Assembly (NCBI RefSeq): GCF_023223645.1
Contig: NZ_JALKBY010000004.1
Location: 62,001-126,000, forward strand
Direction: 5' to 3'
DNA length: 64,000 nucleotides
DNA from: Natroniella sulfidigena
GTDB taxonomy: Bacteria > Bacillota > Halanaerobiia > Halobacteroidales > Halobacteroidaceae
In this document: positions 1 through 8,968 of the stretch, one piece after another
Layout: every line of letters begins with the position of its first letter
Position numbering within the stretch: the first letter of the stretch is position 1
Program-made: the position numbers and the translations under genes
Notes under the pieces: generated by a model
What the model was told of the DNA's origin: nothing
Database searches by the model: none
What the model saw: only the letters and a program-made list of their open reading frames with translations

Positions 1-1457
1 GCTACTTCTAACTGAGGGGCCAACTCCACCATCTGATCTGTAATCCCTGTCAATTCAGTAATTTTAGCTGGAATAGATCTTTCTGGATTGATAAAGGTTT
101 GATAAGTATCAACTACCTCTCCACCCTCTAGTTTAACTGCCCCTATCTCTATAATTTGATCAGAATGAGGATTGAAGCCTGTCGTTTCCAAATCAAAAAC
201 TACAAAACTCTCTTCTGCTAGCTCCTTCTCAGTTGGGTTTAAGACTATCGGCTCTCCATCATCGACCAAATATGCTTCTACACCATAAATCACTTTAATA
301 TCCCTATCTGCAGCAGCACTATGGGCATGTGGAAAGGATTGTACTACTCCATGATCAGTAATTGCAATTGCTGGATGCCCCCACTCATCAGCTCTCTTAA
401 TTACCTCTCCTACATCAACTACTGAATCCATTGCACTCATCTTTGTATGCAAATGCAATTCACTTCTCTTTTGTGAAGCATCATCTTTCTTTTCTTCATG
501 AACAATCGGCATGACAGAATTAGCCATCAAGCTCAATTCATGATCATACTTATCATACTTAACTGGCCCTTCTACTTTAACCCAACATCCTTTGGAAATA
601 TTTTTAGCTAAAGCCCCTCCTTGCTTTTCAAAGACTTTAACTGTAATTGAATCGGTACTATCCGTTAGATAAAATATAACTAAATTTCTACCACTTTTTA
701 ATTCTCTAATCTCTAAATTAAATACTTCTCCAGCAATGACTATCTTTCTTTCTTCTCCTACAATCTCTTCAATAGCAGTCGGTTGACCAGTTATCTTACT
801 TCCCAGCCAAACTTGATTTAAACTCCTAGTTCCGGTTGAAGTAGATTTAGCCTCTACTTTTTCTCTTTGAGCAACAGATTTAGCCAACCTCTTCATATAA
901 TCATCATTTTCTTTAGTTTGTTCATCTTTAATCTGGTCTAATTCAGTTCTGAAATCACCTAAACCAAACTCAACTTTGACTTGCTGATTATACTCTTGTT
1001 CAATTATTTCAGCTAAGATATGATGACAGTTCTTCTTCTCTAATGCTTCAACTGCCATCTTATTTTTGACTTCTACAATCAATAACTGATCCTCTATTCG
1101 CCAACGAGTTAGCGAAAGCCAGCCATTAGTCTGTGGCAACCGTTCTCTGATCTTCTTAATTATCTGCTCCCATTCTTCAGTCAAAATTAAGTCCAAAGGT
1201 AGGTCAGGATCATAATACTCAACTTGATACTTAAACTCCCCCTTAGAAATTAATTCAGCCCCTAATTGCTCCAATTGTTCTGCAATTTCAAAACCTTGGG
1301 GGAGTTTGAATTTAACTTGACAATAATTATTATCAAGATCAACTTCAATCCGCATGATTTTTATCTTATTGACTAGCTCTTGACTGGTAAATTCTTCTCT
1401 TAATCGCTCTTTAAAAATACAATCATTATCTTTGGGCTTAATTACTACTTTAGCCAT
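1..1457 (-). CDS. polC: DNA polymerase III alpha subunit, PolC type (partial, 3' end beyond window)
   Basis: Gram-positive replicative polymerase with built-in proofreading exonuclease. This CDS is open to the window edge; about 485 codons are visible of the roughly 1,430 usual for PolC. I translated it from the ATG at 1455-1457, preceded by a GGGAGA ribosome site. Residues 1-190 fit the PolC N-terminal domain and about 245-330 an OB fold. A PHP signature (HLHTKMS) lies near residue 333, and the exonuclease ExoI motif FDLETTGFNP near residue 420, inserted in the PHP domain as PolC requires. It is the last gene of the proS-side cluster, 13 nt after the MgtC-like gene. Identification is firm; the polymerase core is not in the window. 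Confidence 0.97.
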   Translation of the reverse strand, partial: MAKVVIKPKDNDCIFKERLREEFTSQELVNKIKIMRIEVDLDNNYCQVKFKLPQGFEIAEQLEQLGAELISKGEFKYQVEYYDPDLPLDLILTEEWEQIIKKIRERLPQTNGWLSLTRWRIEDQLLIVEVKNKMAVEALEKKNCHHILAEIIEQEYNQQVKVEFGLGDFRTELDQIKDEQTKENDDYMKRLAKSVAQREKVEAKSTSTGTRSLNQVWLGSKITGQPTAIEEIVGEERKIVIAGEVFNLEIRELKSGRNLVIFYLTDSTDSITVKVFEKQGGALAKNISKGCWVKVEGPVKYDKYDHELSLMANSVMPIVHEEKKDDASQKRSELHLHTKMSAMDSVVDVGEVIKRADEWGHPAIAITDHGVVQSFPHAHSAAADRDIKVIYGVEAYLVDDGEPIVLNPTEKELAEESFVVFDLETTGFNPHSDQIIEIGAVKLEGGEVVDTYQTFINPERSIPAKITELTGITDQMVELAPQLEV

Positions 1458-1470
1458 TCTTATCTCTCCC

Positions 1471-2151
1471 TTAACCTAAATCATTAATCTTAACATTGAT
1501 CACACCTGATAAGTCGGTCAAAAGTGCAACTAATTGATTCGGTTCAACCTTATTTGTTTTTTGAACCTTTAAATTAATATAGACATTATTCGCTTCCTTA
1601 TAACATTTCTCTATACTAGCATCAGTAATTTGAATTCCATTTTCACCTAACACAGAACCAATCTTACCTAATGAGCCTGGCTGATCAAAAATCTTAATCC
1701 GTAATGAACATAATTTTTTATCATTATACATCCTTAATTCAACTTGATTCAAAATTGTCAAAGTCAACATTACCAAGACAGTAGTGATTACTGCATTCAA
1801 GTAAAAACCTGCTCCTACAGCCAAACCAATCCCAGAAACTGTCCACAATCCAGCAGCAGTCGTCAATCCTGTCACGGAAAAACCTTCCCTAATAATAGTT
1901 CCTGCTCCTAAAAAACCAATACCACTAACAACTTGAGCTGCAATTCGACCAGGATCACCTGGATTAGACAATACCCCTTCATATAATAATGGGAGTTTTA
2001 AGGAAACTGTCATAATCAAAGCCGAACCTACCGCTACTAAAATATAAGTTCTAAAACCTGCCGGTCTATAACTTCTCTCCCTTTCTAGGCCTACCAATCC
2101 TCCTAACAAGCAAGCCAATAACAAACGTAAAATAATTTCTATTCCTTCCAA
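1471..2151 (-). CDS. MgtC/SapB family membrane protein
   Basis: Integral membrane protein of the MgtC/SapB family, 226 residues. The N-terminal 135 residues are hydrophobic with four or five likely membrane segments and contain the family signature (LGGLVGLERER near residues 16-26, then GIGFLGAGTIIREG near 77-90). The last ~80 residues form a soluble ACT-like domain, as in many MgtC homologues. Its cellular role is unsettled in non-pathogens; links to Mg2+ limitation or membrane potential come from the family, not from this sequence. The start codon is TTG, supported by an AGGGGGGAGA ribosome site just upstream. It lies between a glycosyltransferase and polC, a place that has no gene in Bacillus. 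Confidence 0.88.
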   Translation of the reverse strand: MEGIEIILRLLLACLLGGLVGLERERSYRPAGFRTYILVAVGSALIMTVSLKLPLLYEGVLSNPGDPGRIAAQVVSGIGFLGAGTIIREGFSVTGLTTAAGLWTVSGIGLAVGAGFYLNAVITTVLVMLTLTILNQVELRMYNDKKLCSLRIKIFDQPGSLGKIGSVLGENGIQITDASIEKCYKEANNVYINLKVQKTNKVEPNQLVALLTDLSGVINVKINDLG

Positions 2152-2176
2152 CTATTATCTCCCCCCTAAAGATGAA

Positions 2177-2202
2177 ATGTTGCTTGTATTTACAAGCAAC
2201 AT
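2177..2202 (-). terminator. Hairpin between glycosyltransferase and MgtC-like gene
   Basis: A perfect 12-bp inverted repeat (2177-2188 and 2191-2202) with a 2-nt centre lies just after the glycosyltransferase stop. On the minus strand the stem is followed only by TTTCATCTTT, so it is a weak or partial terminator, or a processing hairpin before the MgtC-like gene. Confidence 0.5.
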
Positions 2203-2207
2203 CTGAT

Positions 2208-2852
2208 TTACTTTATCTTATTTTTAAACCAAGAAAAATTCTTAGCTATATCCCAATACATCCTAAGTCTAGCTTTAAACCCCTCTACAACACCCAACTT
2301 TTCTTCCTTTAATACATGGGATAGATCATGAAGCTCAACTTCTTTAATCTTAATATCATGTTTTTTAATATATTGGGTCAAAGCTACCTCTACACCAAAT
2401 TTAGTCATATTCAAATCTGAAATACCATCTAATACACTCTGCTTTACTGCTCTTTGTCCTGACAAAAAAGGAGCAATTTTTTGGGCCAAATCAGTAACCA
2501 TCCTACCATCAGCAAAGACTCCTATAGTCATTTCAGCCTGCTGATTAATTATTGGCAGTAACAATTGATCGATATGCTCAACTGTCAGTCCTAATAGATC
2601 AGCATCTAAGAAGAGAATTATGTTGCTATTATTATTTTCTATGCCAACCTGCATAGCAGCTCCTTTACCCCGATTTTGATCAAATTCAATGACCTTAGCT
2701 CCAGCTTCTGTAGCTTTAGAAGCTGTATCATCAGTTGAACCATCACTAACTACAATAATTTCATCGATCAATCGATGCCTTTTAACTTGAGTTACTACTT
2801 GGCCAACCGTACCTCCTTCATTATAAGCAGGAATCACAGCAGTAATTTGCAT
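2208..2852 (-). CDS. Family 2 glycosyltransferase
   Basis: GT-A fold glycosyltransferase of 214 residues, related to dolichyl-phosphate-mannose or glucosyl-3-phosphoglycerate synthase-like enzymes. Visible motifs: VIPAYNEGGTVGQV at residues 6-19 (nucleotide-sugar binding), VSDGSTDDT near 35-43, and FLDADLLG near 81-88, the DxD-like metal site. No membrane segment is evident, so it is probably cytosolic. Acceptor and sugar cannot be read from the sequence; a compatible-solute role (glucosylglycerate type) is conceivable in a halophile but is speculation. It starts 18 nt after proS and is probably co-transcribed with it. Confidence 0.85.
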   Translation of the reverse strand: MQITAVIPAYNEGGTVGQVVTQVKRHRLIDEIIVVSDGSTDDTASKATEAGAKVIEFDQNRGKGAAMQVGIENNNSNIILFLDADLLGLTVEHIDQLLLPIINQQAEMTIGVFADGRMVTDLAQKIAPFLSGQRAVKQSVLDGISDLNMTKFGVEVALTQYIKKHDIKIKEVELHDLSHVLKEEKLGVVEGFKARLRMYWDIAKNFSWFKNKIK

Positions 2853-2870
2853 TAATAACTAACCTCCTAA

Positions 2871-4577
2871 TTACTTCAACTGAGCTATCAAATCTTCAAT
2901 CGCACTCAAAGCTTGATCAGCCTCAATCTCTAATTCTTCTCCTGTCTGTCTTAACTTAACTTCTAACTTACCATCTGCTAAAGAGCGAGAACCGATTGTA
3001 ATTCGAATTGGGCAACCAATTAAATCAGCATCATTAAACTTAACTCCTGCTCTTTCTTTTCGGTCATCAGCTAATACCTCAATTCCTGCTGCTGATAATT
3101 GCTCATATAATTCAGCTGTCTTATCGGCTACTTGTTCGTCATTTCCTAACGGTAATAAATGAACTAGATATGGAGCTAAAGCCTTAGGCCATTTGATACC
3201 ATATTGGTCATAATTTTGCTCAATTACTGCAGCCACTGTTCTAGTAATTCCAACTCCATAACAACCCATCACTAATGGCTGACTTCTTCCGTTTTCATCT
3301 AAGAAAGTAGCTTCTAAAGCCTTGCTATACTTAGTCCCTAATTTAAATACTTGGCCTACCTCTATCCCAGGAGTTAAATTAAGCTCAGCACCACATTCTA
3401 CACAGCCTTCTCCTTCTTTAACACTGCGAATATCAGCAACTTCAGTTACTGTAAAGTCACGTTCTGGATTGACATTGAGATAATGTGTATCTGCTTTATT
3501 AGCTCCGCTTACAGCGTTAGTTAATTTCATTACCAACTCATCAGCAATTATTTTAACCTGACTGTCAAGTCCAATTGGCCCGCTAAACCCTTTGACTGTA
3601 TTTAATTCTTCATAAATTTCTTCACCTGCTAATTCAAGATTGACTACATCTAATAAATTAGCTAGCTTAATCTCATTAAGCTCATAATCACCTCTTACTA
3701 AAGCTAGTACTATTTCATCTTCAGTTTGATAAATCAAGGCTTTAATCATCTTCTCTAGTGGAAGATCTAACTCTGCAACCAACTCTTCCATAGAGGTTTT
3801 ACCTGGAGTATCAACTTCTGTTAACTCTTTTAAGTCTTCAACACTCTCTTTGATTTCAACCTGAGAAGTTGCTAACTCTAAATTAGCAGCATAACCACAC
3901 TCTTCACAATAAACAACTATATCTTCCCCTGCTTCAGCAAATGCCATAAATTCATGAGAGTCGTCCCCTCCAATTGTACCTGTATCTGCTTTAACAGGGC
4001 TAAAGTCTAATCCACATCTAGTAAAGATCTCTTCGTAAGCATCATACATCTGCTGATAACTTTCTTCTAAACCTGCTTGGTCTGTATCAAAGCTATAAGC
4101 ATCTTTCATAATAAACTCTCTACCACGTAACACTCCAAATCGCGGTCGGATCTCATCACGATATTTAGTTTGAATCTGATATAAATTTAACGGTAAATCC
4201 TTATATGATCTAACTTCATCCCTTACTAGATCAGTAATTACTTCTTCGTGGGTTGGCCCTAAACAAAATTCTCTACCTTGCCTATTTTCTAATCGCATCA
4301 ATTCAGGACCATAATCTTTTAACCTTCCCGATTCTTCCCATAATTCCGCAGGTTGCAAAGCTGGTAATAATAACTCCTGTGCTCCTGCTTTATTCATCTC
4401 CTGACGTACAATATCTTCAAATTTCTTAATTACTCTATATCCTAATGGCAAATATGTATAAACACCTGAACTTAATTTTCTCATTAAACCAGCTCGTAAC
4501 ATCAGTTGATGGCTCACAACTTCTGCATCAGCTGGGGTCTCTTTTAAAGTAGGAATATACATCTGTGACATCTTCAT
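2871..4577 (-). CDS. proS: Prolyl-tRNA synthetase (bacterial type)
   Basis: Class II aminoacyl-tRNA synthetase that charges tRNA-Pro. Its 568 residues match the long bacterial type (about 570). Class II motif 2 (RPRFGVLRGREFIMKDAYSF, residues 140-159) and motif 3 (GCYGVGITRTV near 440) are visible. Between them, about residues 225-400, is the INS editing domain related to YbaK that hydrolyses Ala-tRNA-Pro. The C-terminal anticodon domain follows (HLLPLGNDEQ..., ADDRKERAGVKFNDADLIG). Start ATG has a GAGGAGGCAG site upstream. A clear sigma-A-type promoter lies directly before the gene, so proS, the glycosyltransferase, the MgtC-like gene and polC could form one unit. Confidence 0.98.
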   Translation of the reverse strand: MKMSQMYIPTLKETPADAEVVSHQLMLRAGLMRKLSSGVYTYLPLGYRVIKKFEDIVRQEMNKAGAQELLLPALQPAELWEESGRLKDYGPELMRLENRQGREFCLGPTHEEVITDLVRDEVRSYKDLPLNLYQIQTKYRDEIRPRFGVLRGREFIMKDAYSFDTDQAGLEESYQQMYDAYEEIFTRCGLDFSPVKADTGTIGGDDSHEFMAFAEAGEDIVVYCEECGYAANLELATSQVEIKESVEDLKELTEVDTPGKTSMEELVAELDLPLEKMIKALIYQTEDEIVLALVRGDYELNEIKLANLLDVVNLELAGEEIYEELNTVKGFSGPIGLDSQVKIIADELVMKLTNAVSGANKADTHYLNVNPERDFTVTEVADIRSVKEGEGCVECGAELNLTPGIEVGQVFKLGTKYSKALEATFLDENGRSQPLVMGCYGVGITRTVAAVIEQNYDQYGIKWPKALAPYLVHLLPLGNDEQVADKTAELYEQLSAAGIEVLADDRKERAGVKFNDADLIGCPIRITIGSRSLADGKLEVKLRQTGEELEIEADQALSAIEDLIAQLK

Positions 4578-4635
4578 AATTTTCTGCCTCCTCTGTTATC
4601 AAGCTTCTCTTTTCAAAACGAATCAAACAATTTGA

Positions 4636-4664
4636 ATTTTATCAGTCCTAGTTAAAATTGTCAA
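4636..4664 (-). promoter_or_regulatory. Sigma-A-type promoter of proS
   Basis: On the minus strand TTGACA (4659-4664) is separated by 17 nt from TAAAAT (4636-4641). Transcription would start about 50 nt before the proS ATG. The -35 box begins close to the ispG stop codon, so proS appears to have its own promoter besides any read-through. Confidence 0.78.
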
Positions 4665-4672
4665 TTACAAAA

Positions 4673-5728
4673 CTATTCCAAATTCTCTATCTCAATTAAT
4701 AGTTGATCTACTAGATCCTTCCCAGGAACCTTTTTAATAACTTCTCCTTTTTTAAAGATCAACCCAACATCTTTACCTCCAGCAATACCTAAATCAGCTT
4801 CACGTGCTTCACCAGGGCCATTAACAACACAACCCATGACAGCTACTTCTATCGATTTATCTAAATCTACCAACTCTTCTTCAACCCGATTAGCAATCTC
4901 AACCAACTCTATTTCACATCGACCACAGGTAGGGCAAGAGATCAAATTAACCCCTTGCTCTCTCAAATTGAGTGCCTTCAAGATCTCAAAACCAACCTTG
5001 ATCTCTTCAACTGGATCTCCAGTCAAAGAAACTCTGATTGTATCTCCTAAACCTTGGGCCAAAATAGCTCCTATTCCTACTGCAGATTTGATCGTCCCTG
5101 ATTTTATTGTACCTGCTTCAGTAATTCCAACATGTAGCGGATAGTCAACTTCTTGAGCTATTAACTGATAGGCCTTTAAAGTCATCATTACATCGGAGGC
5201 TTTCAGAGAAATAATGATCTCTTCAAACCCAAACTTCTCTAATAACTCAATATTTCCTAAAGCACTCTCTACCATTGCTTCTGCTGTAGGATGACCATAC
5301 TTTTGTAATAACTCTTTTTCTAAGGAGCCAGCATTGACTCCAACCCTAATTGGAACCTGATATTCTAACGCCTTCTTAGCAACCAACTCAATCTTTTCTT
5401 CACTACCTATATTCCCAGGATTGATTCTCAAACCGTCTATTCCTAGCTCTAATACCTCTAAAGCCAATTTATAATTAAAGTGAATATCTGCAATCAAAGG
5501 AATCTCAATCTCTTCTTTAATTTGGGCAACTTTGCTTGCTGCAATTTGATCAGGAATCGCTACCCTAACCAGCTCACACCCTGCCTCTTCTAAACGCTTA
5601 ATCTGAGCAACTGTTTTCTTTACATCACATGTATCAGTATTAGTCATTGATTGTACTGAAATAGGGGCAGTCCCACCAATCTCTACATCCCCTATTTGTA
5701 CCGATCTTGTTTGGTTTCTTTTCATCAT
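4673..5728 (-). CDS. ispG: 4-hydroxy-3-methylbut-2-enyl diphosphate synthase
   Basis: IspG (GcpE), the [4Fe-4S] enzyme of the non-mevalonate isoprenoid pathway that converts MEcPP to HMBPP. At 351 residues it is the short two-domain bacterial form. The N-terminal TIM barrel begins with VQIGDVEIGG and PISVQSMTNTDT (near 10-33). The C-terminal domain carries the cluster cysteines in CPTCGRCE (near 265) and MGCVVNGPGEA (near 299), including the conserved glutamate ligand. Dxr of the same pathway lies four genes upstream, so two pathway enzymes share the cluster. Start: ATGATG doublet after an AGGTGAT site. Confidence 0.97.
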   Translation of the reverse strand: MMKRNQTRSVQIGDVEIGGTAPISVQSMTNTDTCDVKKTVAQIKRLEEAGCELVRVAIPDQIAASKVAQIKEEIEIPLIADIHFNYKLALEVLELGIDGLRINPGNIGSEEKIELVAKKALEYQVPIRVGVNAGSLEKELLQKYGHPTAEAMVESALGNIELLEKFGFEEIIISLKASDVMMTLKAYQLIAQEVDYPLHVGITEAGTIKSGTIKSAVGIGAILAQGLGDTIRVSLTGDPVEEIKVGFEILKALNLREQGVNLISCPTCGRCEIELVEIANRVEEELVDLDKSIEVAVMGCVVNGPGEAREADLGIAGGKDVGLIFKKGEVIKKVPGKDLVDQLLIEIENLE

Positions 5729-5733
5729 ATCAC

Positions 5734-6288
5734 CTACTTTAAATCACATTCTTCACAATCATTGCTACAGTGGCGTGTCTGTCGATAAACTAACATATCA
5801 AGTCTTCTAATTCTTTGTAACGCTTCTGCAAAAGAAATTCTAGCATTATGGTGGGAACCACCTTCTTGCTTATCCATATCATCTGCATCTGAAACTATCT
5901 GTTGTAAAGGGGTTAATTTTACATTTTGATTAACCGGACTTGAATTACTATGAAAAAGAATAGCCAAAGCAATCTCTCTTGCTTTACCTAAACCTTCCCC
6001 TTTAAAGATTAATAATTCATGGGCCCGCTCTGCTCCTTTGATTGTATGAATATCAAATTCATTATAAGATTGATAATCCCATTCACCTTGCTTTTCCCAA
6101 TTAGTATGACCGATATCATGTAATAACCCAGCTTTGGTAGCTAAATCAACACAGATCTTGCGATCTATAGCTAGCTCAAAAGCATTCTCTGCTGTATTGA
6201 CAGCATGACAATAACCTGCTTTAGGCAAGTGCTTTTTGGCTATACTATCTGTTAATAAGGTTTCTAAGGTTATATATTCATCTAACAC
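5734..6288 (-). CDS. HD-domain metal-dependent phosphohydrolase, unknown substrate
   Basis: A 184-residue HD-superfamily protein. The metal-binding series is visible: a histidine in KAGYCHAVNTAE (near 23-34), the HD doublet in GLLHDIGHT (near 54-62), a later histidine in LFHSNSS, and DADD in VSDADDMDKQ (near 138-147). The C-terminus contains CSNDCEECDLK, three clustered cysteines that could bind zinc, which is unusual for a small HD protein. Its product is unknown. It is packed between ispG (5 nt) and a zinc-ribbon protein (11 nt), an insertion relative to the usual rseP-ispG order, and the two accessory genes may work together. Confidence 0.75.
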   Translation of the reverse strand: MLDEYITLETLLTDSIAKKHLPKAGYCHAVNTAENAFELAIDRKICVDLATKAGLLHDIGHTNWEKQGEWDYQSYNEFDIHTIKGAERAHELLIFKGEGLGKAREIALAILFHSNSSPVNQNVKLTPLQQIVSDADDMDKQEGGSHHNARISFAEALQRIRRLDMLVYRQTRHCSNDCEECDLK

Positions 6289-6299
6289 ATATCCACCTC

Positions 6300-6725
6300 C
6301 TATCTATCAGCACACTCATCACATAATCCATCATTACGCTTAACTTGAGCTCGAGCTTCCTTTCCACATCTGCGACAATCAGTTCCAATCAATTCAAAAC
6401 AAGCTTCACAAAAATCATGCTTCCTAGCAAATTCAGGATCAGGTTTCCCGCAAATTTTACAAACACACTCCTTGCAGTAACCATTATTTTCTTCTAGCTG
6501 TTTAGGAGCTATCTTCCCACAAGCTTTACAAGCATACTTGCCATCTTTTTCCTCTCTTAACCTTTTAACACAATCTTCACAGATATTTTCATGTTTTAAA
6601 ATCCTAACTTCAGTAGCTTCTGCTCCACAAATAGCACAATACCTCTCTGCTCTACGTCCACTAACATTATTGGGATCTAACCATTTACCTCCACGTCTAG
6701 TCTGTTGTTTTGCCACTTTTATCAC
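6300..6725 (-). CDS. Small protein with tandem CxxC zinc-ribbon motifs, unknown function
   Basis: I do not recognise a specific family. The 141-residue basic protein has eight CxxC pairs: CAIC, CEDC, CKAC, CKEC, CKIC, CEAC, CRRC and CDEC, enough for four zinc knuckles or ribbons in tandem. The first ~28 residues are rich in Lys and Arg (KVAKQQTRRGGKW), suggesting nucleic-acid contact. It lies 7 nt downstream of rseP and 11 nt before the HD-domain gene, so all three are probably translated from one mRNA. A nucleic-acid binding or rubredoxin-like scaffold role is a guess. The ORF is intact and in phase with good ribosome sites, so it is a real gene. Confidence 0.7.
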   Translation of the reverse strand: MIKVAKQQTRRGGKWLDPNNVSGRRAERYCAICGAEATEVRILKHENICEDCVKRLREEKDGKYACKACGKIAPKQLEENNGYCKECVCKICGKPDPEFARKHDFCEACFELIGTDCRRCGKEARAQVKRNDGLCDECADR

Positions 6726-6732
6726 CTCTAGA

Positions 6733-7803
6733 TCAAATAATTGTCCTCAAATCTTGAATCATAATAATTACAAATAACACCATCAATAAGATGAAACCTA
6801 TTAAATGAACCATCCCTTCTTTTTCTTGATCGACCGGCTTTCCAGTAATGATTTCATAACCTAGAAAGACCAATCGTCCTCCATCCAAAGCAGGAATAGG
6901 CAACAAATTCATAATTCCTAAATTGACACTGATTATTGCTGCTAGATTCATCACTCGTAACATTCCGGTTTGTGCTGCATCTCCTACCATTTGAGCAATT
7001 CTAACTGGCCCTGATACTTCAGCAGCTATCTGCCCTGTAATCATCTGATATAAACCAACAATTATAGCTACTACATATAATCCTGTCTGCTTAATCCCAA
7101 GCCACAATGCACTAAGGATATTGACAGGTTCTCTAGTCAGAATCGGAATAATCCCAATGATTCCTTTTCCTTGTTCTTCATCCTTAATTGGAGTTACTTC
7201 CAATTCCAGAAGTTGCCCATTACGCTCAACCTCTAAGCTGAGTTGTTGGCCCGGATTATTATGAATAAACTCGGATAACTCTTCCCAAGTCTCCACTTGT
7301 TGTTCATTAACTGCTACTACTTTGTCACCATCTCTTAATCCAGCTTGATAAGCTGGCTGTTCAGGAATCACCTGCCCAATAACAGTACTAGAGGAGCTAT
7401 CAACAGGAACACCGAAAATATTAAAGATTAACGCAAATAACAAAGCAGCTAATATGAAGTTCATAATTGAACCCATACTAATAACTCCAATTCGTTCCCA
7501 AACTGATTTTTGGAATAAACACTTATTCTTCCGAACAGCCTCTTGATAACGCTCAACCTCTTCTGGATCACTATCATCATCAATTGGCATTTCTCCAGTC
7601 ATCTTACAAAATCCACCTAGAGGCAAAATTCGAATCGAATAGAGTGTTTCTCCAACTTGCTTTCCTATCAGTTTAGGCCCCATGCCGAGTGCAAACTCTT
7701 CAACTTGAACTCCTACATGCTTAGCAACCAAAAAATGTCCTAATTCATGAAAGAAGACCAAAACACCCAATACAATTATAAAAGAAATAATCGTCATAAT
7801 CAA
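6733..7803 (-). CDS. rseP: Site-2 intramembrane zinc metalloprotease RseP/RasP
   Basis: Membrane-embedded metalloprotease that cuts anti-sigma factors and leftover signal peptides within the membrane. 356 residues. HELGH (residues 20-24) in the first membrane segment is the zinc site. A PDZ domain spans roughly 125-205 (GQVIPEQPAYQAGLRDGDKV). The second catalytic signature, NLLPIPALDGGR near 298-309, supplies the metal-binding Asp. Two further membrane segments lie near 95-115 and the C-terminus. The start overlaps the dxr stop by 4 nt (ATGA), so translation is coupled. Dxr-RseP adjacency is standard in Firmicutes. Confidence 0.96.
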   Translation of the reverse strand: MIMTIISFIIVLGVLVFFHELGHFLVAKHVGVQVEEFALGMGPKLIGKQVGETLYSIRILPLGGFCKMTGEMPIDDDSDPEEVERYQEAVRKNKCLFQKSVWERIGVISMGSIMNFILAALLFALIFNIFGVPVDSSSSTVIGQVIPEQPAYQAGLRDGDKVVAVNEQQVETWEELSEFIHNNPGQQLSLEVERNGQLLELEVTPIKDEEQGKGIIGIIPILTREPVNILSALWLGIKQTGLYVVAIIVGLYQMITGQIAAEVSGPVRIAQMVGDAAQTGMLRVMNLAAIISVNLGIMNLLPIPALDGGRLVFLGYEIITGKPVDQEKEGMVHLIGFILLMVLFVIIMIQDLRTII

Positions 7804-8954
7804 TTTCTATCACCTTCTTTTCTTGCCTGCTCTCTAGCCCAACTATCAGCTGCTAAAATATCATCTAAAGTTGGATTCTTAACTGATTGATGTGCCTCCA
7901 TAACCTTTTGGATTATTTGTGGAATTTGAATAAACTTTAGCTCACCATTTAAAAATTGAGCAACAGCTATCTCATTAGCGGCATTTAATACAGCAGGCAT
8001 TGTTCCCCCAATCTTTCCAGCTTGATAAGCAAAATCTAAACAAGGGAATAATTCCCTCTTTGGTTCTTCAAATGTTAACTTTCCAACCTCGGCCAACTCT
8101 AAACTCTCCAGTCGGTTTTCTTTCCGTTTAGGGTAAGTCAAAACATATTGAATCGGTACTTTCATGTCAGGAAGGCCCAACTCAGCTAGCATTGAATGAT
8201 CTTGATATTCAACTAAAGAATGAACAATACTTTGGGGATGAACTACCACATCTATCTGTTCAAAATCTAGATCAAATAACCATTTCGCTTCAATTACCTC
8301 TAATCCCTTATTCATCAAAGTAGCAGAATCAATTGTAATTTTGCCTCCCATATCCCAATTAGGGTGGTTTAGGGCTTGCTCAACTGTTACTTCTTCTAAA
8401 TCTGTAGCATTAGCCTCTCGAAATGGCCCCCCTGAAGCAGTCAAGATAATTCTGCTAACTTGCTCTTGCTCCTCTCCTTGCAAAGCCTGAAAGATTGCAT
8501 TATGTTCACTGTCTATAGGTAAGATAGATACACCATATTGCTTAGCTTCTCTCATTACAATCTCTCCTGCAGTTACTAATGTCTCTTTATTAGCTAAGCC
8601 AATATCCTTTCCTGCTTTAATAGCCTCTAAGGTAGGCTTAACCCCTACAGCACCTACTACTGCATTAACTACCAAATCAATTTCAGCTAAAGTAGCAGCT
8701 TTAATCAAGCCACTTTTTCCTACTAAAACCTCTGTTTGCAAATCTTTTAAATTATATTTTAACTCAGTTGCTGCTTCTTCATTCATCAAAACAGCATATT
8801 GGGGCTTATATTTCTTAACTTGGGCAGTCAATAACTCTACATTTTGATTGGCTGTTAGGGCCAACACTTCAAAATCATCTGTTAAATTATCAATCACCTC
8901 TAAGGTCTGTTTTCCAATCGAGCCTGTTGAACCTAAAATACTTATCTTTTTCAT
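7800..8954 (-). CDS. dxr: 1-deoxy-D-xylulose 5-phosphate reductoisomerase
   Basis: Second enzyme of the MEP isoprenoid pathway; rearranges and reduces DXP to MEP using NADPH and a divalent metal. 384 residues, typical length. The N-terminal Rossmann motif is GSTGSIGKQT (8-17). Active-site regions include PIDSEHNAIFQ (near 146-156), TASGGPFR (near 172-179) and HPNWDMGGKITIDSATLMNK (near 192-211). Ribosome site GGAGG precedes the ATG. It is separated from the upstream ytvI gene by a 300-nt repeat-filled gap, so it may be transcribed through the repeat or from a promoter inside it. Confidence 0.97.
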   Translation of the reverse strand: MKKISILGSTGSIGKQTLEVIDNLTDDFEVLALTANQNVELLTAQVKKYKPQYAVLMNEEAATELKYNLKDLQTEVLVGKSGLIKAATLAEIDLVVNAVVGAVGVKPTLEAIKAGKDIGLANKETLVTAGEIVMREAKQYGVSILPIDSEHNAIFQALQGEEQEQVSRIILTASGGPFREANATDLEEVTVEQALNHPNWDMGGKITIDSATLMNKGLEVIEAKWLFDLDFEQIDVVVHPQSIVHSLVEYQDHSMLAELGLPDMKVPIQYVLTYPKRKENRLESLELAEVGKLTFEEPKRELFPCLDFAYQAGKIGGTMPAVLNAANEIAVAQFLNGELKFIQIPQIIQKVMEAHQSVKNPTLDDILAADSWAREQARKEGDRN

Positions 8955-8968
8955 GATAGCCTCCTAAC

